Positions 8,472 through 16,858 of a stretch of 64,000 nt of DNA are shown here, one piece after another. A program made the position numbers and the translations under genes. Positions within the stretch are counted from its first letter, which is position 1. Every line of letters starts with the position of its first letter. The DNA is from Streptococcus downei MFe28. Its GTDB lineage: Bacteria; Bacillota; Bacilli; Lactobacillales; Streptococcaceae. Below the pieces are notes generated by a model. That model did no database searches and was not told where the DNA came from. It worked only from the letters and a program-made list of their open reading frames with translations. The stretch is from assembly GCF_900459175.1 (NCBI RefSeq), contig NZ_UHFA01000002.1, positions 310,001 to 374,000 of the forward strand. Reading direction: 5' to 3'.

Positions 8472-9653
8472 ATGAAACGAATTGTTTTTATGGGCGTTCC
8501 TGCATTTGGTCACACCAACCCTACGATTGCTCTAGTCAAAAAGCTCGTTGAAGACGGACACCAAGTCCGTTACTATACTATTACTAATTTCCGTGAAATT
8601 TTAGAGGCTCAGGGAGCGGAAGTTATCTGTTATGATGAAAAAATGGATTATGTAACAGTAGAGCATGTTAATAAACCTACTCATGACCAAACCAATCATT
8701 TTTCAATCTTACTTAGTTTGGTATCTGAGGCTATTGAGGATATGATAGAAAACTACTTGGATGACATCCGTAACTATCAGCCGCATGTTATTGTTGGAGA
8801 TTCTCTTGCGTTCTGGGCCTCTATCATTGCTGACAAACTGGCAATTCCTTGTGTTTCATCTAATACACACTTTGCTTTTAATAAACACACCCCAACTATG
8901 CTATCTCATTTAACGTGGCCAGATAGCTTGGCACTGTTAATTCAGTCTCCTAAAATCATAAAGCACTATAAAAAGATTAAAGGCTTGGGTTACAAGACTC
9001 GACATGTAACTGATTTGAGTTTGACGAGAGAAGATATTCCGGTCATAGTCACAACTTCCCAAGAGTTTCAACCCACCGGAGATACATTCGGTGACAATAT
9101 CTTCTTTACAGGTCCTATCATCCGTGATAGTTTAACAACTTGGTCTAAGAAAGATCGCCCTCTTATTTATATTTCCTTAGGAACGGTCAATAATCAAGCT
9201 AGTGCATTTTATCAGAACTGTTTCAAGGCTCTGGCTGATAAGCCTTTTGATGTAGTTTTATCAGTTGGTGTTGAAACTGATATTGAGTCATTAGGTATTA
9301 TACCTTCTAATATCACGGTCACCCATAAGGTAGATCAAATCGCTATTTTAAAAGAAGCCGACGTTTTCCTGACCCATTGTGGGTTAAACAGCACCAGCGA
9401 GGCTCTTTATTATGAAGTTCCCCTCCTTGTTTTTCCCCAAACAGATGAGCAGTCCATTGTTGCTAATCAAGTGTTAACTAAGGGGGCTGGTATTAAACTG
9501 AAAAATACTCAACCTAAAACAATTGCGACAGGTATTGATATTCTATTAAACGACAATAAATATAGAGCAAAAGCCTCTCAAATTGCTCGGACCTTTAAAG
9601 CCAGCGGTGGGGTCGAAAAGGCTGAACAGGTGATTTTAGACTACTGTCTTTAA
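8472..9653 (+). CDS. MGT-type GT1 glycosyltransferase
   Basis: GT-B fold enzyme of 393 residues that transfers a sugar from a nucleotide donor to a small hydrophobic acceptor. The acceptor-side domain opens with IVFMGVPAFGHTNPTIALV, where the His is the usual catalytic base position, and contains PHVIVGDSLAFWASIIAD. The donor-binding C-terminal half has RPLIYISLGTVNN, then HCGLNSTSEALYYEVPLLVF and PQTDEQ, the GT1 nucleotide-sugar signature. The family includes macrolide glycosyltransferases and YjiC/YojK, so inactivation of an antibiotic or plant phenol is plausible but not shown. It is the only target next to the divergent TetR. The frame looks intact. Confidence 0.88.
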   Translation: MKRIVFMGVPAFGHTNPTIALVKKLVEDGHQVRYYTITNFREILEAQGAEVICYDEKMDYVTVEHVNKPTHDQTNHFSILLSLVSEAIEDMIENYLDDIRNYQPHVIVGDSLAFWASIIADKLAIPCVSSNTHFAFNKHTPTMLSHLTWPDSLALLIQSPKIIKHYKKIKGLGYKTRHVTDLSLTREDIPVIVTTSQEFQPTGDTFGDNIFFTGPIIRDSLTTWSKKDRPLIYISLGTVNNQASAFYQNCFKALADKPFDVVLSVGVETDIESLGIIPSNITVTHKVDQIAILKEADVFLTHCGLNSTSEALYYEVPLLVFPQTDEQSIVANQVLTKGAGIKLKNTQPKTIATGIDILLNDNKYRAKASQIARTFKASGGVEKAEQVILDYCL

Positions 9654-9826
9654 ACGAATCTCTACTTTTTTAGGATAGAAAATTGAATCGGGTAGCCAAA
9701 TAAGAAACGCTTTAGTCAGTTGTAAAACTAGAGTGTTTTTTTACTGATGAAAAATCAACAGCCTATTCCTCAACAGATTTTTCTATCTACAAACGGCTGC
9801 TCGAAATTTCTTTTCTGCTTCATTAC

Positions 9827-9859
9827 AAAACCCCTGAAATCGCTTAATTCAGGGGTTTT
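9827..9859. terminator. Terminator, perfect 12-bp stem
   Basis: Arms AAAACCCCTGAA (9827-9838) and TTCAGGGGTTTT (9848-9859). It is bidirectional by sequence. It lies about 170 bp beyond the glycosyltransferase stop and is its likely transcription end. Confidence 0.8.
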
Positions 9860-9959
9860 ATTTCATATAATGGGATCACCTAACTCCCACACATTTCAAA
9901 CAGTAGAAATTGTAGACCATATCCCACTCTCCAAATAGCACAAGGCCAAATTCACCTAT

Positions 9960-10064
9960 TATAGTGTTTTGAATTTAGATTAGGACGTCGTTAACTCGTC
10001 TTGATGAACCCTAGTTCTATCTGCGACTCGTTGCCTAGTCCTATTCCTAAATCAAACCACTATA
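9960..10064. repeat. MITE-like inverted-repeat element, variant member
   Basis: The outer 25 or so bases are imperfect inverted repeats: TATAGTGTTTTGAATTTAG at the left, and the reverse complement of TATAGTGGTTTGATTTAGG at the right. The interior shares GTCGTTAACTC and a CGTTGCCT block with the elements at 31.4, 32.5 and 46.1 kb, but the ends differ from theirs. Confidence 0.5.
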
Positions 10065-10105
10065 TTTCCACAATGAATGGTATAGCACCGTCTACAGAAA
10101 CAAAG

Positions 10106-10138
10106 AAAAGCTTAAAAACTCAACGTTTCTAAGCTTTT
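10106..10138. terminator. Terminator-like hairpin
   Basis: Arms AAAAGCTT (10106-10113) and AAGCTTTT (10131-10138), with extra AAAAC/GTTT-type pairing inside. It could end transcription in either direction. Confidence 0.55.
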
Positions 10139-10583
10139 TATACTCTGTCAAAATCAAAATTAGCATTTTGCGATACTTTCTAACCTAGCAAGTTTATCAG
10201 CCATTTCAATCCCTGATAAACTACGGTAAGCGCTATGGCGACTTACCTAGCTAGCTTACTAACTCCATTTTCAAAATAAGATCGATTTTGAAAATTCCAT
10301 GTCGTTAAGTAGTGCGGACGCAAGCAACTTCCTTCGGAATTTCATTGCTAAAGATGAGCCTCTATTAAAAGTCTCAAAATTTCCGTTATTCGTAACAGCG
10401 TAACTGTTAGGAATAATGCCACAACGGCGAAAGTATCCCTATTTGCCTACTCTGTTCACATAAACTGAGATTAAAACAGTGGATATTCTTTGTAACAACT
10501 GCTATTTTTGAATTTAAATGAATATAAGCTTGCTCAACATAGGGTTTTGTCTGATTTTTATCTGATTTGGCAATCATCATAGG

Positions 10584-11939
10584 TCATTCAAAGTTTGAAT
10601 AGTTTTTCAAATATTTTCCGGTTTGAGAATTTTCGCAATTTATAATATCAGTTGGTTTGCCTTCAAATAGGATATAGCCACCATTGCTTCCGCCCTCTGG
10701 TCCTAAATCAATAATCCAATCGGCTTGACCAATGAGTTCCAAACGATGCTCAATCATCACAACGGTATTCCCTTGTTTAACGAGACGTCTTAGTAAGCTG
10801 AGCAGCTGCTCAACATCCTTATCATGCAAGCCTGTACTTGGTTCGTCGAGGACAAAGATTTGTCCGGTTTCCTGCAATCGACTGGTGAGCTTGACACGTT
10901 GCACTTCGCCGCCTGATAGAGTGTCCGTCCGGCGTGACAAAGATAAATAACCAATGCCGACAGCCTCCATCCGTTTAATGGCTGATGAGATTTGGGCGAC
11001 TAAAGATTGACCCAAGTCGCTGTCAACCTCTTCAAGCAGGGGCAAGAGTTCACTGACAGATAAATCCATATAGTCAACAATATTGCGGCCGTTGATTTTA
11101 AAAGCCAAGGCCTTGGGATTAAGTCCTGAACCCTTACAGCTCCCACAAGGCACCTGAGTAACAAGGGAGAGCACTTCTTCTTGCAGTGCTTTTTTCAACT
11201 TAGAAATATCTCGTTTCAGATAAAGACGGTAGAAACGCGGAATAACCCCTTCGTAATCAACGCGGTCAACGCGCCCTGTATTATTGGAACGGATTTCAAC
11301 CTTAATCGTTTCATCGCTTCCTTCTCGCAAGATCTTCCATTCTGCCTCAGAAAACTGATTCAGTTTTTTATCTGCATCCAGCAAAGAATTATTTTGGTAG
11401 AGATGAGCCTGCCAGCCACTAGAAAATTGACTGAAGCAAATAGCCCCTTCATTTAGCGATTTACTGCTGTCAAAGATCTTACCTTCTATCAGCTGGTAAA
11501 CCGTCCCTATTCCTGTGCAATCAGGGCACATCCCCGCAGGATGATTAAAAGAGTAAGCCATGGAACCTCCCGCACTGGGCTGACCGATGCGTGAGAAAAG
11601 CAGACGGACAAGCGGAGCAATATCCATGGCAGTCCCGACTGTCGAGCGTGTATTAGTTCCTAGAGATTTCTGATTGACAACAATAGACGGCGGTAAATTC
11701 TTGATATCGTCCACTTGCGGTCGGTCATAGTGGGGCAATTTATTTCTCAGAAAGAGCGGATAGCTATCCTGCCACTGACGACTGCTTTCCCGAGCCAGCG
11801 TATCAAAGACAAGGGAAGATTTTCCCGAGCCCGAAACTCCTGCAAAGACAACCAGTTTATTCTTAGGAATCGTCACATCTATGTTTTTCAAGTTATGCTC
11901 TTTCGCACCCAAAATGTCAATATTATCATACACTTCCAT
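10584..11939 (-). CDS. Half-size UvrA-like ABC ATPase
   Basis: Soluble ABC ATPase of 451 residues related to UvrA. It has the UvrA opening ILGAKEHNLKNIDVTIPKN, Walker A GVSGSGKS (about 33-40), two CxxC pairs of the zinc-binding insertions (CPDCTGIG and CGSCKGSG), signature LSGGEVQR, Walker B with VLDEPSTGLH, and the end WIIDLGPEGG. UvrA-like resistance paralogues usually have about 750 residues with two ATPase halves; here only one complete half is present. It may be a shortened but working protein or a clean truncation. It is the second gene of a MarR-led operon with a 1-base overlap, so inducible protection against a DNA-binding or intercalating drug is a reasonable inference. Confidence 0.75.
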   Translation of the reverse strand: MEVYDNIDILGAKEHNLKNIDVTIPKNKLVVFAGVSGSGKSSLVFDTLARESSRQWQDSYPLFLRNKLPHYDRPQVDDIKNLPPSIVVNQKSLGTNTRSTVGTAMDIAPLVRLLFSRIGQPSAGGSMAYSFNHPAGMCPDCTGIGTVYQLIEGKIFDSSKSLNEGAICFSQFSSGWQAHLYQNNSLLDADKKLNQFSEAEWKILREGSDETIKVEIRSNNTGRVDRVDYEGVIPRFYRLYLKRDISKLKKALQEEVLSLVTQVPCGSCKGSGLNPKALAFKINGRNIVDYMDLSVSELLPLLEEVDSDLGQSLVAQISSAIKRMEAVGIGYLSLSRRTDTLSGGEVQRVKLTSRLQETGQIFVLDEPSTGLHDKDVEQLLSLLRRLVKQGNTVVMIEHRLELIGQADWIIDLGPEGGSNGGYILFEGKPTDIINCENSQTGKYLKNYSNFE

Positions 11940-12406
11940 CAGTTATCCTCCAATTTTTTTAGCGGCAGCAAACCAGCCTTAGCAAATTCTTCCTTCACGA
12001 GAGCCAAATAGGCCCCTTGAAGGTCAACATACTGTTGCATCTCTTTTTGCCCCATGACCTTCATTGCCCGTTTCTCTGCTTCCAGCATTTTAGCAACAGT
12101 CAGCTGTGTATGATGTTTGCCTCTTTCAGTCAATAAGAGTTTTTTGCTCTTTCGAGAACCTGGAAGCGCGGTCACTTCCACATATTGGTCAGCAAGTAGC
12201 TTTTTTACCGAAGAATGAATAGTTTGCTTAGGAAACATCAGATGTTCGACTAAATCCTGTTGCGTAATGTCACCGCTATTCACCAATAAAAAATAACAGA
12301 CCCACATGCCACACTCCGACAGTCCAAATCTTTTTGATAAGGTTCGGTAAAGAGAAGCAAAAGCCTTTTCTTGTGCTGATAATTGATTGATAAAATTTGA
12401 TTCCAA
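11939..12406 (-). CDS. MarR-family transcriptional regulator
   Basis: Winged-helix repressor of 155 residues, starting at TTG 12406 behind GGAA. The visible core is SLYRTLSKRFGLSECGMWVCYFL, then DITQQDLVEHLMFPKQTIHSSVKKL (recognition helix) and LLADQYVEVTALPGSRKSKKLLLTERG (wing). Long helices at both ends would form the dimer. Its stop overlaps the start of the UvrA-like gene by one base, so the two are coupled. A perfect palindrome beside its own promoter is the likely operator, giving autoregulation with release by a ligand. Confidence 0.88.
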   Translation of the reverse strand: MESNFINQLSAQEKAFASLYRTLSKRFGLSECGMWVCYFLLVNSGDITQQDLVEHLMFPKQTIHSSVKKLLADQYVEVTALPGSRKSKKLLLTERGKHHTQLTVAKMLEAEKRAMKVMGQKEMQQYVDLQGAYLALVKEEFAKAGLLPLKKLEDN

Positions 12407-12424
12407 ATTTATTTCCTACACTTC

Positions 12425-12475
12425 ATTTAGTCTGATTACAGACTAAATTATATGTTATAACAACGACGCTGTCAA
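12425..12475 (-). promoter_or_regulatory. Consensus promoter with palindromic MarR operator
   Basis: Read leftward: -35 TTGACA (12470-12475), exactly 17 bp, then -10 TATAAT (12447-12452), both perfect sigma-A hexamers. Directly downstream and touching the -10 is a perfect palindrome with 10-bp arms, ATTTAGTCTG (12425-12434) and CAGACTAAAT (12439-12448), around ATTA. A dimeric regulator bound there would block transcription start. Confidence 0.8.
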
Positions 12476-12503
12476 ATAAAAAAAGGAGGCTATCTTCCTC
12501 CTT
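12476..12503 (-). terminator. Terminator just upstream of the MarR promoter
   Basis: Read leftward: AAGGAGG (12497-12503), a 7-base loop, CCTCCTT (12483-12489) and then a T-run. It isolates the MarR operon from the IS5-type transposase transcript. Confidence 0.7.
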
Positions 12504-12581
12504 GTCGTATTTAATTTTTATTATTTAATCAGTCTTTCAACTTTTCTACCGCTCCCTTAAAATAATAGACTTGTTCGGAAA

Positions 12582-13396
12582 CTAGTTCATCTCGTAATTG
12601 ATAATGCCGCAAATCAACTCAGCTCTTAGTTCAAATCGTTTTCTCCGATTGCGATAGGGCTGAGCCATGATTTGAAATGTCTTGAACTTGGCATTGAAAT
12701 GCTCTATGGCAATCCTTATCCCAGCTATCTCTTTATTCAGTTGCTGCTCTGCTTCTGTTAAACGATGATACTTGGAGTTCTTGGCAGGAATAAAGGTGTT
12801 CTCATGAAAATTTAAGATGCCTAAGTAACCTAAATCAACAAAAGCAAGGATTGTTTCTGGCAAACTATAGCCAATACTTTCTTTGAAAAGGGTAAAGTCA
12901 TGCGTATGCCCATCCGCAAAAGCCAACTGGCAAGCACAATGGGTCCTTAAATTAAGGAGCACTTGTGTTTTTAAGGTGTGTCGTTTCTTTTTACCAGAAT
13001 AATGTTTGCCTTGGTTTTTTGGGGACGTTGAATCGGACTCTCCATCACATCAATAGCGACAGAGGCACTTGGGGCTTCCAAATGATCCAGGTTAAAACTG
13101 CCAGAAGCACGGAGGGTGTCCTCTACCCATGTTATGGTCGCATTAACCGTAGCGACACCGACCTCAAAATCAAAGGCAAGCAGTCGCTGAGTCGGATAAT
13201 AGCGTAAATAGCGCAAGGTCATAATGAGCTGGTCTTCCATACTTAGACGGCGTGTTCGTCCGCCTTTCTGATGCTGGGCGCGATAGGCTGCGTTGAGGTG
13301 TTCCAGCATCAACTGGAAGGTGGACTTTTTGACGCCAATTAATAATTTAAAATTTTCTGAGTTGAGCTTTAGAGCTTTTTCATATACGGTTGTCAT
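12582..13396 (-). mobile_element. IS5-family element (IS1381-like), two-frame transposase
   Basis: Transposase in two frames. The first (from about 13396, MTTVYEKALKLNSENF) runs to 12971. The second continues as SGKKKRHTLKTQ and ends at 12582. ORFA holds the DUF4096-type N-terminal domain (GGRTRRLSMEDQLIMTLRYL) and the first catalytic Asp in SVAIDVMESP. ORFB holds ILAFVDLGYLGILNFH and IRIAIEHFNAKFK. The shift lies at a run of six A on the coding strand (13015-13020), the kind of slippery site used for programmed frameshifting in the IS427 group of IS5. The copy may therefore be intact. I could not define its terminal repeats. Confidence 0.8.
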
Positions 13397-13505
13397 GGTT
13401 TTAGTATACCACTTTTGGTTTCCGAACAAGTCTATTTTTTAAAGATAGCCATACCTAAAGACCCAACTCTCCAACTTAGAAAGTGCTGGTCCCAGCAGGT
13501 ATCAC

Positions 13506-13904
13506 TTACAGAACCGCCCGCATCCGAGCCTGATTATTTTCAACCTCGCGAATCGCACGTGGAAGGAAGGCACGAATATCATCCTCCTTATAGCCCACTT
13601 GCAGGCGCTTGTCGTCAATCAGGATGGGACTCTTGAGGATACGTGGATTTTCTTGAATCAAATCAACCACTTGACTGAGGCTGAGCTCATCAATATCAAA
13701 CTCCAAGGCACGGGCATAGCGATTCTTGGAAGAAACGATGCTCTCCACACCGTTTTCGGTCTTGGAAAGGATGTTGAGAATCTCTTCCTTTGTCAGCCCT
13801 TCTTTACCTAGGTTTTGTTCTTTATATGGTAATTGGTGGTTGTTTAACCAAGTTTTTGCTTTTTTACAGCTGGTACAGCTAGAAATAGTATAAATCTTAA
13901 TCAT
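13506..13904 (-). CDS. spx: Spx-family redox-sensing transcription regulator
   Basis: 132-residue ArsC-fold protein that binds the RNA polymerase alpha C-terminal domain and changes promoter choice under thiol and cell-wall stress. The N-terminal CxxC switch is visible (YTISSCTSCKKA; Cys10 and Cys13). NLGKEGLTKEEILNILSKTENG and the LIDDKRLQVGYKEDDIRAFLPR end match Spx. In streptococci a paralogue of this kind lies directly after recA; here about 1.6 kb separates them, filled largely by an IS630 remnant. It should therefore correspond to the recA-linked copy (SpxA2/SpxB type). An AGAGAGAAG purine stretch precedes the ATG. Confidence 0.92.
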   Translation of the reverse strand: MIKIYTISSCTSCKKAKTWLNNHQLPYKEQNLGKEGLTKEEILNILSKTENGVESIVSSKNRYARALEFDIDELSLSQVVDLIQENPRILKSPILIDDKRLQVGYKEDDIRAFLPRAIREVENNQARMRAVL

Positions 13905-14074
13905 GTCACTTCTCTCTTTCTATCACATGATACTTATATTTTAGCATAGGTCCTTCCAAGTGAACATAGGTCTTGGGACCTATTTTTGAAATTGTCAACT
14001 AAAAAACTAAAACTCTTAAAATTTTAAGGGTGGGTTAAGCGAGATGACATCCTTGCTTAATCTTAAAGGATTTA

Positions 14075-15150
14075 TACTTAACAAAAATCAAAAGTAGCGA
14101 TATAATATAGTCATGACAATTGAAATTACACCAGCACCAGCACAAGAGCTCAAACAAGCTCTCAAAGATAAAGCAAATGATAAACACTATCGAAAGCTTC
14201 ATGCCCTCCTCTTACGCTATGAGGGAAAGAGTTTGACGGCTATTGGAAAAGAAGTTGGTCTCGTTCATTAAACGATACGTAACCTTATCACACGTTATCA
14301 AGAAGGAGGCCTCTCAGCTATCTTAAACGAAAAACGAGGTGGTCGCCGACGCTCTTATCTAACTATTGAAGAGGAGCAGGACTTCCTAAAAGAGCAGTTT
14401 GAGCAAGCAAGGGATGGTGAGTTTATTACTATCCAAGACCTTTTTGACGCTTATCAAAAACGCGTGGGGCGTACCACTACTCGCGAAGGATTTTATGCCC
14501 TCCTTAAACGGCACGGTTGGCGTAAAGTTAGCCCTAGACCAGAACACCCCAAAAAAGCAGACGCCCAAGTCATTGAAGCGTCTAAAAATAAAATCTACAT
14601 TCAAGAGCGCCCGTAAGCGCTTCCGACACAGTCGTCGCTATCAAAAAGTACGCCTGATGTATCAGGATGAAGCCGGTTTTGGGCGCATCAGTAAGCTAGG
14701 AAAATGCTGGGCACCGCAAGGCGTTCGTCCCATTGTAGCCAGCCACCACATTCGAGAATTTCGCTACTGTTATGGGGGTGTCGATGCCCACACGGGTCAA
14801 TCCTTTTTCCTTATCGCAGGTGGTTGTAATACCGAGTGGATGAACGAATGCTTACGAGGTTTGTCTGAGAAGTTTCCAGATGACTATATTGTACTGGTCA
14901 TGGATAATGCTGTGTGGCACAAGTCTAGGAGCTTAGTGATTCCTCATAATATCGAGTTCGCCTTCATCCCACCCTACACCCCTGAGATGAATCCGATTGA
15001 ACAAGTCTGGGCAGAGATTCGGAAACGTGGCTTCAAGAAAATGAAGTCATTGATCAGCTCCAAGAAGTGATTGGAGGCTTGCATTGGAGTACTTTAAAAA
15101 GCATTGTTCGAAGAAAATGGATATCCGCTATTTTTGATTTTGGATGAGTA
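14075..15150 (+). mobile_element. IS630-family element, decayed, between spx and recA
   Basis: Bounded by related inverted repeats of about 30 bp: left 14075-14104 (contains AAAATCAAAAGTAGCGATAT), right 15121-15150 (reverse complement contains AAAATCAAAAATAGCGGATAT). Total length 1076 bp. It sits between recA and spx, which are normally adjacent in streptococci, so it probably split an ancestral recA-spx unit. Confidence 0.75.
14114..15147 (+). pseudogene. IS630-family transposase, multiply broken
   Basis: The frame opens at ATG 14114 (TIEITPAPAQELKQALKDKA), the HTH part, and stops at a TAA near 14268. The same frame resumes with TIRNLITRYQEGGLSAIL and RGGRRRSYLTIEEEQDFL. It shifts near 14600 into KVRLMYQDEAGFGRISKLGK (first catalytic Asp), YIVLVMDNAVWHKS (second Asp) and PPYTPEMNPIEQVWAEIRKRG (third acidic residue). 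It shifts once more near 15065 before the C-terminus, which ends at 15147. At least one nonsense change and two frameshifts make it inactive. It is unrelated in detail to the IS630 copy at 2.0-2.9 kb. Confidence 0.85.
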
Positions 15151-15534
15151 TCACAATAGAGAGGTTCAACGGTAGGAGTTGTCCACGGGACTCTCTCCCC
15201 CAGATGTACAAGATGCCCGTCGTACTTAAAAAGAAGCCTAAGAAAGACTCCTTTTTACTATTCTAGGAAGATGACCTCAGCAGATTCCTTGTCTTGTAGA
15301 AAATCTGCTGAGAAGGTCTAGTGGACTTGCCTAGCTCTCCAATTTCAAGGCTCGGGATAAAGTTGTGACAAAAGTCCTAGCCTCGCTACTTTTTCAACAT
15401 CAGGCACATTGACGCAGTGGTTGATTGGAGGTCCTTATCCCTTGCTAGGCAAGCGATAGCGGCCATCCTAATCAACTGTGCGGAGGCGGGAGGACAAAAG
15501 TGATTTCTAGGAAATCGCGATTTTGATCCCGCTC
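15151..15534. other. 384-bp intergenic region with hairpins and structured repeat A
   Basis: No gene. A hairpin with arms near 15273-15286 and 15302-15317 (CAGCAGATT and AATCTGCTG) lies first. It is followed by the motif TTTCAAGGCTCGGGATAAA, shared with 53.55 kb, and then by repeat unit A, which reaches the recA stop codon. Confidence 0.6.
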
Positions 15535-15536
15535 TC
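15373..15536. repeat. Structured dispersed repeat, copy A
   Basis: It shares with copies B (18464-18650) and C (53581-53709, reversed) the blocks ACGCAGTGGTTGATTGGAGG, TCCTTATCCCTTGCTA, and AATCAACTGTGCGGAGGCGGG. GCAGTGGTTGATT and AATCAACTGTGC pair as an outer stem. The end (TTTCTAGGAAATCGCGATTT, then CCCGCTCTC) forms a second hairpin and touches the recA stop, so it may act as recA's 3' structure. Confidence 0.7.
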
Positions 15537-16683
15537 ATTCCTCTATTTCGATGCTATCGAGATCAAGGGATAGTTCTTCTGGCTCTGATTTGTTAGCTGA
15601 ATCAGCTTCAGTTGCTGGTTCCTCTGGAGTTTTATCATCTTCAATTAGGCCATATTTGATACGGACTTTCTTGTCAATTTCATCAAAGACTTCTGGATTG
15701 TCTGCCAAGTATTTCTTGGCATTTTCAGAGCCTTGACCAATCTTTTCACCATTATAAGAATACCAAGCCCCCGCCTTTTGAATAATGTCTAGGTCAGTCG
15801 CAATCTTGACAAGTTCACCGGTTCTAGAGATTCCTTCGCCGTACATAATTTCAACTTGGGCAACCTTAAATGGTGGGGCTACCTTGTTCTTAACGACCTT
15901 AATCTTAGTTTCCTTACCGATGCTACTATCTTTTTGGTCACCAGTTCCCTTGATTTGGGTATTTCCACGGACATCAAGACGGACGGATGAGTAGAATTTC
16001 AGGGCACGACCACCAGGAGTGGTTTCTGGATTACCAAACATAACCCCAACTTTTTCCCGCAGTTGGTTGATAAAGATGGCAATGGTCTTGGTCTTATTGA
16101 TAGAAGCTGACAGCTTACGCATAGCCTGACTCATCATGCGAGCCTGAAGGCCAACATGACTATCACCAATATCTCCATCAATTTCGGCACGAGGGACTAG
16201 GGCTGCAACGGAGTCAACAACGACCAAATCCACGGCACCTGAGTCAATCAGTTTGCCAGCAATTTCCAAACCTTGCTCACCTGAGTCCGGTTGGGACAAC
16301 AACAATTCATCAATATTGACCCCCAGGGCTACAGCATAACTTGGATCCAAGGCATGCTCGGCATCAATAAAGGCTGCGATACCGCCTTCTTTTTGTGCTT
16401 GAGCTACTGCATGCAAGGCAACCGTTGTCTTACCTGAACTTTCAGGGCCATAGATTTCAATAATCCGCCCCTTTGGATAGCCACCAACACCGAGGGCAAT
16501 GTCAAGGGCCAGACTACCTGAGCTCATGACTTGGACCTTTTGGTCGGCTCTTTCACCCAACTTCATGATGGCACCCTTACCAAAGTCTTTTTCAATGGTT
16601 TTCAGGGCATCATCTAGGGCTTTTTTACGTTCATCACCAAACTTCTTGGTAATTTCATCTGTTTTTTTCGCTTTTTTTGCCAA
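15535..16683 (-). CDS. recA: RecA recombinase
   Basis: Strand-exchange ATPase, 382 residues. It forms filaments on single-stranded DNA for recombination, SOS co-protease activity and, in competent streptococci, transformation. Walker A GPESSGKT is at about 79-86, and [20 protein letters not shown] and VVVDSVAAL (Walker B) follow. The L2 and MAW region includes [25 protein letters not shown], and the tail is acidic ([12 protein letters not shown]). The start is TTG at 16681-16683 behind AGGAG; no in-frame ATG fits the conserved N-terminus. cinA lies 175 bp upstream on the same strand, the usual cinA-recA order. Intact. Confidence 0.98.
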   Translation of the reverse strand: MAKKAKKTDEITKKFGDERKKALDDALKTIEKDFGKGAIMKLGERADQKVQVMSSGSLALDIALGVGGYPKGRIIEIYGPESSGKTTVALHAVAQAQKEGGIAAFIDAEHALDPSYAVALGVNIDELLLSQPDSGEQGLEIAGKLIDSGAVDLVVVDSVAALVPRAEIDGDIGDSHVGLQARMMSQAMRKLSASINKTKTIAIFINQLREKVGVMFGNPETTPGGRALKFYSSVRLDVRGNTQIKGTGDQKDSSIGKETKIKVVKNKVAPPFKVAQVEIMYGEGISRTGELVKIATDLDIIQKAGAWYSYNGEKIGQGSENAKKYLADNPEVFDEIDKKVRIKYGLIEDDKTPEEPATEADSANKSEPEELSLDLDSIEIEE

Positions 16684-16858
16684 TTCTTTTCTCCTATTAG
16701 TTGAACTTGCCTATAACAAGAGGAGCTGACTCGACGCTCGGCAATTCCTGCTAATACTCTCTGGTATGAAGCTTTTAAGCACCCAAGTCGGCGACCTATC
16801 TTTCACCTAGACTTGAATGAAGGCTTTTCCTCTTGCTATTTTTGCCATGTATTAGTTA

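Larger units (their letters stand above)
9654..10583. other. 930-bp intergenic region with hairpins and a MITE-like repeat
   Basis: No credible gene. It holds a terminator at 9827-9859, a MITE-like inverted-repeat element at 9960-10064, a second terminator-like hairpin at 10106-10138, and several further short palindromes to about 10450. A 63-codon frame at 9747-9938 runs through the first terminator and is not supported. Confidence 0.6.

Noticed and set aside
9747..9938. 63-codon rightward frame
   Set aside because: It crosses a perfect terminator hairpin and has no ribosome site; treated as chance.
13966..13987. Hairpin ATAGGTC/GACCTAT followed by T's upstream of spx
   Set aside because: The orientation that would terminate has no gene ending there; stem only 7 bp, so it is not listed as a terminator.
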